DNA of 44,339 nucleotides from Gemmatimonadota bacterium (GTDB lineage Bacteria; Gemmatimonadota; Gemmatimonadetes; Gemmatimonadales; Gemmatimonadaceae), in contig JARIEV010000010.1 in assembly GCA_031127225.1 (NCBI GenBank), positions 1 to 44,339 on the forward strand, given 5' to 3'. Position numbers and translations under genes: made by a program. Positions 38,252 through 44,339 of the stretch are shown here, piece after piece (position 1 is the first letter of the stretch; each line of letters begins with the position of its first letter). Under the pieces are notes generated by a model, which did not search any database, had not been told where the DNA came from, and saw only the letters and a list, made by a program, of their open reading frames with translations.

Positions 38252-39579
38252 TGATAGTATTCCAGTCCGAGGTGGGTGATCTGCTCCTCACCCATGAGAT
38301 GACGGAGCGTGTTCTTGAGCTTCGTCTGCTGGATGAACAGATCGTGTTCCGGCTGGAGCCCCGGCGCGGTCTGCGGCGCCTTGTAGTAGAAGCTCAGCCA
38401 CTCCTGGATGCCCTTCATGCCGGCGCGCATGGCGAAGTCCGAGAAGAGCGCCAGGTCGAGGACCATCGGTGCCGCGAGGATGGAATCGCGGCAGAGGAAG
38501 TTGACCTTGATCTGCATCGGGTAGCCCAGCCACCCCTTGATGTCGATGTTGTCCCAGCCTTCCTTGTTGTCGCCGCGCGGCGGATAGTAGTTGATGCGCA
38601 CGACGTGCGAGAAGTCCTTGTACAGCTCCGGGTAGACTTCAGGCTGCAGGATCGTGTGCAACACGGAGAGCTTCGACGCTTCCTTGGTCTTGAACGACGC
38701 CGGATCATCGAGCACTTCGCCATCGCGATTGCCGAGGATGTTCGTGGAGTACCACCCTTCAAGGCCGAGCATACGCGCCTTGAGGCCCGGTGCGATGATG
38801 GTCTTCATCCACGTCTGGCCGGTCTTGAAGTCCTTACCGGAGACGGGCACGCCCTTCTCGATCGCGAGGTCGAGCAGCGCCGGAAAATCGGCGGAGAGAT
38901 TCGGCGCACCGTTGCAGTACGGGATGCCTTCCATGATGGCGGCGTAGGCGTAGAGCATGCTGGGCGCGATCGAGTCATCGTTCTCTTCCATCGCCTTTTC
39001 AAACGCTTCGATCGTCTGATGCTGCGGGCCGGGGCTGATGAACGTCTCGGTCGAACCGGTCCAGACCATCACGCCGCGCGTGGCGCCGTTGCTCTGCATG
39101 ACGTGGCGGATGTCGGCGCGGATCTGCTCGGCGAGGTCGCGCTTGTTCTTACCCGTCTTCACGTTGGTCGCACGCGTGATGCGCGTGACGTAGCGGCTCT
39201 CGAAGACGGCCGGCATCGGCTTGATGCTCTTGAGGAAGTCAGCGATCGGTTCGATATCCGACTTGTCGAGCACGCCCGCATTCATGGCCGACTCGTACGC
39301 CGTGTCAGGAATGGGATCCCAGGCGCCGAATACGATGTCGTCGAGCTTGGCGAGCGACACGAAATCCTTGATCAGCGGGCTGCGGCCGTCGGTGCGCTTG
39401 CCGAGGCGGATCGTCGCCATCTGGGAGAGCGACCCGATGGGTACCGAGAGTCCGCGGCGCACGCGCTCGACGCCGGCGATGAACGTGGTCGCCACGGCGC
39501 CGAGACCCGGCGTGAAGATGGCGAGCTTCCCCGTCGCCGGGGCTGGGGACGCGGCATTACCGCGAGTCGAGTCGGACAC
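38248..39579 (-). CDS. ino1: Myo-inositol-1-phosphate synthase
   Basis: A 443-residue NAD-dependent enzyme that cyclises glucose 6-phosphate to inositol 1-phosphate. The Rossmann start IFTPGLGAVATTFIAGV is at about 20-36. The dinucleotide and substrate segments SGKDFKTGQTWMK, GWYSTNILGNRDGEVL and the NNxxDG-like inositol-synthase region are present. It starts with GTG at 39579, with TGGAGAAT upstream, 5 bases past the phosphotransferase gene. Paired with that gene it suggests synthesis of an inositol phospholipid, although inositol could also go to thiols or solutes. Confidence 0.94.
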   Translation of the reverse strand: MSDSTRGNAASPAPATGKLAIFTPGLGAVATTFIAGVERVRRGLSVPIGSLSQMATIRLGKRTDGRSPLIKDFVSLAKLDDIVFGAWDPIPDTAYESAMNAGVLDKSDIEPIADFLKSIKPMPAVFESRYVTRITRATNVKTGKNKRDLAEQIRADIRHVMQSNGATRGVMVWTGSTETFISPGPQHQTIEAFEKAMEENDDSIAPSMLYAYAAIMEGIPYCNGAPNLSADFPALLDLAIEKGVPVSGKDFKTGQTWMKTIIAPGLKARMLGLEGWYSTNILGNRDGEVLDDPASFKTKEASKLSVLHTILQPEVYPELYKDFSHVVRINYYPPRGDNKEGWDNIDIKGWLGYPMQIKVNFLCRDSILAAPMVLDLALFSDFAMRAGMKGIQEWLSFYYKAPQTAPGLQPEHDLFIQQTKLKNTLRHLMGEEQITHLGLEYYQ

Positions 39580-39584
39580 TGCGT

Positions 39585-40208
39585 TTATTCTCCAGGGGAA
39601 GTGGTCGTACGATACACGAACGAAATGCGCTGAAACACGGTGATCCAGGCCGTCACAGCCAAGAGGCTGACGATACCGGCGAGAATCCAGCCGTCGAGCG
39701 CCAGGCCGAAGAACGCCTGGGGTGCGGAGAGCAGCGTGATGCGCTCAGCGCGCTGCAGCATGCCCACCTTCGCGTCGACACCGAGTCCTTCGGCACGCGC
39801 TCGGGCGTACGAGGTGAGGAAGGTGGCGATGAGTGCGGCCAGCGTGACCATGACCATGGGCTGACTGGCATGCACCGGATTGGTGGCGTAGAACACCAAC
39901 AGTCCACCGAGTAAGAATCCGTCGGCCACGCGATCGAGCGTGGAGTCGTAAAACGCCCCAAAGACGGTGCTCTGTCCGGTGCGGCGCGCGACGTTTCCGT
40001 CGAGGACGTCAAAGAGCGCCGTGAGGCCAAGGAACCAGCCGCCGGCGCTGATGTGCCCCGTGGCGAAGATCACGCCGGCTGTGCAGGTACAGATGGTCCC
40101 GATGGTCGTGATCGTGTTGGGGCGCACGCGACGCGCTACCAGCCAGTCTGCCACTGGGGCTATGACTCGCATGTATCCGCGCTGAATCGCGCTCCACAGT
40201 GATTGCAT
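39585..40208 (-). CDS. CDP-alcohol phosphotransferase, probable phosphatidylinositol(-phosphate) synthase
   Basis: A 207-residue integral membrane enzyme with about six helices. The full family motif is present: Asp67, Asp70-Gly71, Ala74-Arg75, Gly84, Asp88 and Asp92 (DVLDGNVARR then GAFYDSTLD). The enzyme displaces CMP from CDP-diacylglycerol with an alcohol. Because ino1 follows by 5 bases, inositol phosphate is the likely acceptor, as in the PgsA1/PIP synthases of actinobacteria. Phosphatidylglycerophosphate synthase is the main alternative. ATG at 40208; a second Met follows at residue 13. Confidence 0.88.
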   Translation of the reverse strand: MQSLWSAIQRGYMRVIAPVADWLVARRVRPNTITTIGTICTCTAGVIFATGHISAGGWFLGLTALFDVLDGNVARRTGQSTVFGAFYDSTLDRVADGFLLGGLLVFYATNPVHASQPMVMVTLAALIATFLTSYARARAEGLGVDAKVGMLQRAERITLLSAPQAFFGLALDGWILAGIVSLLAVTAWITVFQRISFVYRTTTSPGE

Positions 40209-40269
40209 CTCGATCGCGCTGAAGTAACGGAAGAGTATCTAGCCGTGGAAAGCTAGAACTCCCTTCCCG

Positions 40270-41610
40270 TCAACGGTAGAGATAAAAGCGTCTGGCGTCC
40301 TTTTCGAAGGCGATCACCGCGGGAAGCTGCCGGTCCATGACCGCATCGGGATCGGCGCCGCCAAGGAGGGCCTCGCGGACCCGAACCGCCCCCATGCGCT
40401 GGTCGAAGCCCGTGGCGGTGACCTTGAGGGAATCGTGGTGGATCCGGTTGAGCGCCCAGAGGAGGGCGGCTCCGATACGCGCCGGCTGTACCCGCTCCCG
40501 GTCGACAACCTCGATCCGGACCCCGGGAATGGACCGTCCGGCGAACTTGCCGTCCCCCGGCTTATCTGGGGTAAACCGTTCGGCCTTGAACCGGACACCG
40601 GTGAGGGATAGGTCCTCGAGCGCCCGCGCGACCGAGTCGGCGTTCAGCCAAGAGGCGCCGACGCGCTGAAACGGTTCGTCGGTTCCGCGTCCGACCGAAA
40701 CATTACTGGCCTCGAAGGGCACGAGCGCCGGGTAGAGGAGCGCGCTGGTCCCGTTCGGCATGTTCGGCGAGGGGCGTATCCACGGCAGCGACGTCTCGTC
40801 GAACCACATGGCACGCCGCCAGTTCCGCATCGGGACGACGGTCAGGCGGGTGGTCAGCTTGAACTGCGCCTGAAAGAGCCGGGCCATTTCCCCCATCGTA
40901 AGCCCGTGCCGCAGCGGCATCGGGTACAAGGCGAAGCCGTTCGGCCGGTTGGTGGCGCTAGGAACCGCTCCGTTTGCGAGTGCGGAGTCGAGGAGGGCAC
41001 CTTCGGCCCGCGCGCCGGTGAGCGGGTTGGGCCGATCGAGCACGAGGACCGGGATGCCGCGCTTGGCACCGGCGTGCATGCTGTAGAGCATGACACCGAC
41101 GTACGTCCAGGTGCGGGTGCCGATGTCCTGCAGGTCCACGACCAGCACGTCAACGTCGGTGAGCAGACTATCGGGGGGCGGAATCGTGCCGCGCTGATAG
41201 AGGGAGTGGATGGTGAGACCGGTTTTCACGTCCCGCTCATCCTCGAGGTTGGGACGATCAGCCGTTCCCGTAGCCCCATGCTCCGGGGCGAACAGGCGGA
41301 CCAGCTTCACGCCGGCCCGCATCGAGCGAGGGTCGGCAAAGAGCAGGTCGATCGAGCGCCGCCCTTTTTCATCAACGCCGGTCTGGTTGGTGACCAAGGC
41401 CACCCGCTTGCCGGCGATGAGCTTGATGCTATCGTCCAACAGCACGGAAATCCCGGGGCGCACCTTGCGGTTCCGGGTGCCGGCGAGCATCCCGTCCATA
41501 CTGTCATCGGGCGTGGGCTCGTTCTCGGGGCGTGCGCCACGCGAGCATCCCGCGACGATCGTTGCGGCACCGACCAGCGCCAGCAGCACCAGCGTCTTCA
41601 TCGCCTTCAT
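40270..41610 (-). CDS. namZ: Exo-beta-N-acetylmuramidase lipoprotein (DUF1343, NamZ/GH171 type)
   Basis: A 446-residue lipoprotein of the DUF1343 family, whose members NamZ (B. subtilis, Tannerella) release MurNAc from the end of peptidoglycan chains. The signal ends in lipobox VAGC (Cys22). The family core is visible: GKRVALVTNQTGVDEKG (68-83), LVRLFAPEHGATG (103-115) with its conserved Glu and His, VDLQDIGTRTWTY, LDRPNPLTG and PSPNMP. The ATG at 41610 has a strong GGGAGG ribosome site. It diverges from the beta-lactamase-fold gene; a perfect dyad lies in the shared promoter region. Confidence 0.9.
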   Translation of the reverse strand: MKAMKTLVLLALVGAATIVAGCSRGARPENEPTPDDSMDGMLAGTRNRKVRPGISVLLDDSIKLIAGKRVALVTNQTGVDEKGRRSIDLLFADPRSMRAGVKLVRLFAPEHGATGTADRPNLEDERDVKTGLTIHSLYQRGTIPPPDSLLTDVDVLVVDLQDIGTRTWTYVGVMLYSMHAGAKRGIPVLVLDRPNPLTGARAEGALLDSALANGAVPSATNRPNGFALYPMPLRHGLTMGEMARLFQAQFKLTTRLTVVPMRNWRRAMWFDETSLPWIRPSPNMPNGTSALLYPALVPFEASNVSVGRGTDEPFQRVGASWLNADSVARALEDLSLTGVRFKAERFTPDKPGDGKFAGRSIPGVRIEVVDRERVQPARIGAALLWALNRIHHDSLKVTATGFDQRMGAVRVREALLGGADPDAVMDRQLPAVIAFEKDARRFYLYR

Positions 41611-41639
41611 GCGTTCCCTCCCGAAGAACCTGCGCGATC

Positions 41640-41664
41640 GCGTTGCGCACGAGTCGCGCAACGC
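41640..41664. promoter_or_regulatory. Perfect 9-bp dyad in the divergent promoter region
   Basis: GCGTTGCGC at 41640-41648 and its exact complement at 41656-41664 are separated by 7 bases. It lies 30 bases upstream of the namZ start and 85 upstream of the divergent start. Because both genes point away from it, it is not a terminator; an operator for a dimeric repressor is the natural reading. Confidence 0.5.
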
Positions 41665-41748
41665 CCTGCCCCCTGCCAACACATGACCCGTCCGGATCCC
41701 TACACCACCGACTCGCCTGCGGTCGCCTCGCGGTACCGCCTTCACTGC

Positions 41749-42972
41749 ATGAACGCACCGAAACCCGCCTTTCTCAAGCGGCGCGGGGTCACGATGTTCG
41801 CGCTCGCGGCGGTGATCGCCGGGCCGGGCGCGGTGTGGCTGGGGGCGTGCGCGCCGCGCACCAGTCGTCCGGTGGCGGTCCCCGGGATCGCGGCGGCTCA
41901 GGCGACCCGGCTCCGCGACAGTGTCAGGGCGGTGCTGCAGCGGGCGATGGCGGACAGCGCATTTCCAGGGGCGTATGCCGCCGTGGGGACGGCCGACGGC
42001 GTCGTCGCAGAATACGGTGTCGGTCGGCTCGACGCGGATGACGCCACACGCCCCTCATCGCGCACCGTGTGGGACCTCGCCTCGCTGACCAAAGTGATCG
42101 GGACCACCAGTGCGGTGCTGCAGTTGGTGGGTACCGGCCGGGTGGCACTCGACACGCCGGTGGTGCGCTATCTGCCCGGCTGGACCGCACCGGGGGCGGA
42201 GCGGATCACGGTGCGTCATCTGCTGACCCATTCGTCAGGATTGCCGGCGTGGCGGGCCTTGTACAAGGAGGCGGCCACACCGGAGGAGGCGGAGCAGCAG
42301 CTGTTCGCGACCTCGCCGGATACGCTCCCGGCGGTACGCTACCTGTATAGCGACCTCGGATTCATCCTGCTGGGCAAGCTGGTGGAACGCGTGAGCGGCG
42401 AGCCCTTGGCCCGCTACGACAGTGCGCACGTCTTCGGTCCGCTCGGGATGGGCGACACCCGCTATCTCCCGCCGGCCTCGTGGATGGCCCGGATCGCCCC
42501 CACAGAGATCGATCCGTGGCGGCAGCGGAAGATCCGTGGTGAGGTGCACGACGAGAATGCCTCGCGTCTGGGGGGCGTTTCGGGGCACGCGGGACTCTTT
42601 TCCAGTGGGCGCGATCTCGCCCGGTTTGCGCAGATGTACCTCCGCCACGGAACGCTGGACGGTGTGCGGGTATTCGACTCGGCGACGGTGGCGACCTTCA
42701 CGCGGGCGCAGGACACCACGATCTCGCGGCGCGCCTTGGGGTGGGAGACGCCCACCGGCGGGAACTCCGCCGGCGGGCGCCTGTCGCCGATGGCGTTCGG
42801 TCATACCGGATTCACCGGCACCTCCCTCTGGATGGACCCGCGGCAAGGTGTGTTCGTGCTTCTGCTCACGAACCGCGTGAACCCCACCCGCGAGAACCGG
42901 AAGATCGGGGGGGTGCGCACGGCGCTGGCCGATGCGGCGGTCGGCGCGCTGCGGGGTGACACCGGGCGATGA
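41749..42972 (+). CDS. Beta-lactamase-fold serine hydrolase, lipoprotein (AmiE/YbbE-like)
   Basis: A 407-residue serine hydrolase of the beta-lactamase/class C PBP-like family. The signal contains Lys-Arg-Arg and ends in lipobox LGAC (Cys34), so it is probably anchored in the periplasm. The three active-site motifs are Ser112-Leu-Thr-Lys115, Tyr200-Ser-Asp202 and GHTGFTG near residue 355. In B. subtilis a member of this family (AmiE) sits beside namZ and nagZ and removes stem peptides from muropeptides; the same role is likely here. The ATG at 41749 is chosen; an in-frame ATG at 41683 would add 22 atypical residues. Confidence 0.87.
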   Translation: MNAPKPAFLKRRGVTMFALAAVIAGPGAVWLGACAPRTSRPVAVPGIAAAQATRLRDSVRAVLQRAMADSAFPGAYAAVGTADGVVAEYGVGRLDADDATRPSSRTVWDLASLTKVIGTTSAVLQLVGTGRVALDTPVVRYLPGWTAPGAERITVRHLLTHSSGLPAWRALYKEAATPEEAEQQLFATSPDTLPAVRYLYSDLGFILLGKLVERVSGEPLARYDSAHVFGPLGMGDTRYLPPASWMARIAPTEIDPWRQRKIRGEVHDENASRLGGVSGHAGLFSSGRDLARFAQMYLRHGTLDGVRVFDSATVATFTRAQDTTISRRALGWETPTGGNSAGGRLSPMAFGHTGFTGTSLWMDPRQGVFVLLLTNRVNPTRENRKIGGVRTALADAAVGALRGDTGR

Positions 42973-42995
42973 CCGGTGGTTTGTGCACGAGTTTC

Positions 42996-43024
42996 TTGAA
43001 GGGGAGCGATCTACTCGCTATTTT
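42996..43024 (+). promoter_or_regulatory. Sigma70-type promoter of the Fe-S carrier gene
   Basis: -35 TTGAAG (42996-43001), a 17-base spacer and -10 TATTTT (43019-43024) lie in the 162-base gap after the beta-lactamase-fold gene. The start would be near 43031, giving a leader of about 100 bases before the ATG at 43135. Confidence 0.5.
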
Positions 43025-43134
43025 CCTTACAGCTAGACGCGACGCTGTCCCGGTTGCCGATCGCGGGTGCGATCGGGTGCGGGCGGCGCGCTCCATCAGG
43101 CCGGGGTGTCAGCCGGCCGCTTCGGAGGACAGCA

Positions 43135-43491
43135 ATGAGCACGATGCAGCAGCCGGATGTCATGGTGGTTCTCACGTCCACGGCCGCGACGGAAGTCCGC
43201 AAGTTCATGGAAGCGGAAGGCGTGACGCCCGAGCAGGGCGGCCTGCGCGTGTCCGTGATGCCGGGGGGATGCAGCGGCTTCAAGTACGGGCTGGTGATCG
43301 AGGACAAGCACGCGGAGGACGACACCGTCTTCGAACTCGAGGGGATCAAGCTGTTTGTCGATCCGTTCTCGGCGCAGTACCTGAGCGGCACGACGATCGA
43401 CTACGTCACGTCGATGCAGGGATCCGGCTTCACCTTCAAGAATCCGAACTCAACCGGCGGTTGCGGTTGCGGCAGTTCTTTCTCGGCCTGA
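43135..43491 (+). CDS. A-type iron-sulfur carrier protein (IscA/ErpA/HesB)
   Basis: A 118-residue carrier that delivers Fe-S clusters to apoproteins. The three conserved cysteines are Cys46 (MPGGCSGFKYG), Cys110 and Cys112 (GGCGCGSSF). The ATG at 43135 is preceded by GGAGGAC, and the alternative longer frame upstream is not conserved. IscA, ErpA and SufA cannot be told apart by these motifs alone. The stop is followed in the same frame by the nagB-type gene. No isc or suf operon is nearby. Confidence 0.94.
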   Translation: MSTMQQPDVMVVLTSTAATEVRKFMEAEGVTPEQGGLRVSVMPGGCSGFKYGLVIEDKHAEDDTVFELEGIKLFVDPFSAQYLSGTTIDYVTSMQGSGFTFKNPNSTGGCGCGSSFSA

Positions 43492-43538
43492 TCCAACACC
43501 CCGACACTCCTCGTCATGACCATGGCCCCCGGTTTCCC

Positions 43539-43593
43539 GGAGGCCACTGATGGAACACAGGCCCGCGCGCTCGACATGAGCGGCGGGCCTGTG
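43539..43593 (+). promoter_or_regulatory. Possible leader peptide and hairpin controlling the nagB-type gene
   Basis: A strong ribosome site GGAGG (43539-43543) is followed after 6 bases by an ATG (43550) that opens a nine-codon frame encoding MEHRPARST. Its TGA overlaps the ATG at 43576 as ATGA. A perfect 11-bp inverted repeat (43556-43566 with 43583-43593) spans the small frame and places the ATG at 43576 in its loop. Control of the downstream gene by translation of the small frame is inference. Confidence 0.4.
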
Positions 43594-44339
43594 CGCGTCG
43601 GTGCCTCCCTCTTCGTCCACGCCGATGTGTCCGGCACCGTGCGCGAGCGGATCCGCACGATCATCATCGACGAGCATGCCGACATGGCGCGCGTCGTCGC
43701 CGGCCGCATCGCGACCTTGATGCGCGAGCGTGCGGCGGCGGGACGCCCGATCGTGCTCGGCTTGGCCACGGGCTCGACCCCGATCGGCGTGTACCGCGAA
43801 CTCATCCGCCTGCACCGCGAGGAGGGGCTGAGCTTCCGGCACGTGATCTCGTTCAATCTGGACGAGTACTACCCGATGCCCCCGGACAGCATTCATTCGT
43901 ATCACCGTTTCATGTGGGAGAACCTGTTCTCCCACGTGGATATCGATGCGGCGAACGTCCACATCCCGGACGGGGCCCTGGAGCGCGCCGAGATCGACGC
44001 CGCGTGCACCCAGTACGAAGCCGCCATCGTGGCGGCCGGCGGTGTCGACTTCCAGCTGCTCGGCATCGGTAAGACGGGGCACATCGGCTTCAACGAGCCG
44101 GGATCCGGCGAGCAGAGCCGCACGCGGGTGGTCCATCTCGACTCCGTGACGCGTCGCGATGCCGCCGCCGATTTTTTCGGCGAAGAGAACGTACCGCGCG
44201 AAGCGATCACGATGGGTATCGCCACCATCCTGCAGGCGCGTGAGATCGCGATTCTGGCCACGGGCGAACACAAGTCCGGCATCGTGCGCCGCGCAGTTGA
44301 AGGCGAGATCGATCGCGCGGTGGCCGCGACCTTCCTGCA
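43576..44339 (+). CDS. nagB: Glucosamine-6-phosphate deaminase-like protein (nagB type), cut by the window end
   Basis: Partial: 254 codons are visible and the frame is open at the right edge. It deaminates glucosamine 6-phosphate to fructose 6-phosphate, or a related reaction. Motifs are LGLATGSTPIGVYRELI, ISFNLDEYYPM with the general-base Asp, GIGKTGHIGFNEPGS with the active-site His and Glu, and TRRDAAADFFGEENVP. These patterns, and ATFLQ at the edge, match the long NagB-like proteins of Bacteroidetes that carry a PIG-L-type deacetylase domain after the deaminase; whether that domain follows here cannot be seen. The start is uncertain: ATG 43576 (coupled to a small frame) or ATG 43516/43522. 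Confidence 0.9.
   Translation, partial: MSGGPVRVGASLFVHADVSGTVRERIRTIIIDEHADMARVVAGRIATLMRERAAAGRPIVLGLATGSTPIGVYRELIRLHREEGLSFRHVISFNLDEYYPMPPDSIHSYHRFMWENLFSHVDIDAANVHIPDGALERAEIDAACTQYEAAIVAAGGVDFQLLGIGKTGHIGFNEPGSGEQSRTRVVHLDSVTRRDAAADFFGEENVPREAITMGIATILQAREIAILATGEHKSGIVRRAVEGEIDRAVAATFL

Noticed and set aside
40906-41748. Extension of the beta-lactamase-fold gene upstream to 40906
   Set aside because: It would overlap namZ antisense for about 700 bases. The lipoprotein signal begins at 41749.

Overview
The window is GC-rich chromosomal DNA from a diderm (Gram-negative-type) bacterium. It encodes BamD, several lipoproteins, a C-terminal-Phe outer-membrane barrel protein and nucleotide-sugar enzymes of the O-antigen type. 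SecA carries the N-terminal insertions typical of the Bacteroidetes/Chlorobi/Gemmatimonadetes side of the tree, S4 and L28 are of the zinc-binding form, and there is an inositol-phosphate synthase beside a CDP-alcohol phosphotransferase. Together these suggest a Gemmatimonadota-like organism. That placement is an inference; no rRNA or other decisive marker is present. The content is mostly housekeeping. I see no insertion sequence, phage, CRISPR array or rearrangement.

Layout. Everything from 171 to 41610 is on the minus strand except one tRNA, so genes there read right to left. 171-2232: two exported proteins. 2447-7310: secA, nadD, bamD. 7369-16761: a nucleotide-sugar block (wbpA, wbpE, wbpB, wbpD, then carB, then rmd and gmd), with carB joined by overlaps to wbpD on one side and rmd on the other. 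16875-20214: a ribosomal/RNA polymerase operon (rpmJ, rpsM, rpsK, rpsD, rpoA, rplQ, rpmB) opened by a structured leader and closed by a hairpin terminator. 20430-25300: pyrF, pyrD, a lipoprotein, an N-acetylmuramoyl-L-alanine amidase and smpB. 25446-25529: tRNA-Leu(CAG) on the plus strand, with a terminator shared with a converging two-gene unit (an Rrf2 regulator and an unknown protein). 26751-40208: a long, tightly packed series containing aspA, a lipoprotein, an MBL-fold hydrolase, trxB, an unknown cysteine-rich Rossmann-like protein, an aberrant SDR, a PHP phosphoesterase, two small proteins, a 2-oxoacid dehydrogenase E2-E1beta-E1alpha set with a small membrane protein between E2 and E1beta, a 97-residue protein, a lipoprotein, inositol-phosphate synthase and a CDP-alcohol phosphotransferase. 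40270-44339: a DUF1343/NamZ-type exo-muramidase lipoprotein, diverging from a beta-lactamase-fold lipoprotein, an A-type Fe-S carrier and a nagB-type deaminase cut by the window end.

How the genes work together. Gmd and Rmd make GDP-D-rhamnose. WbpA, WbpB, WbpE and WbpD take UDP-GlcNAc to UDP-2,3-diacetamido-glucuronate, so the central block supplies two surface-polysaccharide sugars. PyrD and PyrF are adjacent steps of UMP synthesis, and CarB feeds the same pathway. Ino1 plus the phosphotransferase look like a phosphatidylinositol(-phosphate) branch. NamZ, the beta-lactamase-fold protein and the nagB-type deaminase look like a peptidoglycan amino-sugar salvage locus. The best candidates for something undescribed are the cysteine-motif protein at 30755-31507, the two-hairpin leader of rpmJ, a possible upstream-ORF/hairpin control of the nagB-type gene, a perfect dyad between namZ and its divergent neighbour, and the small proteins inside the dehydrogenase operon.
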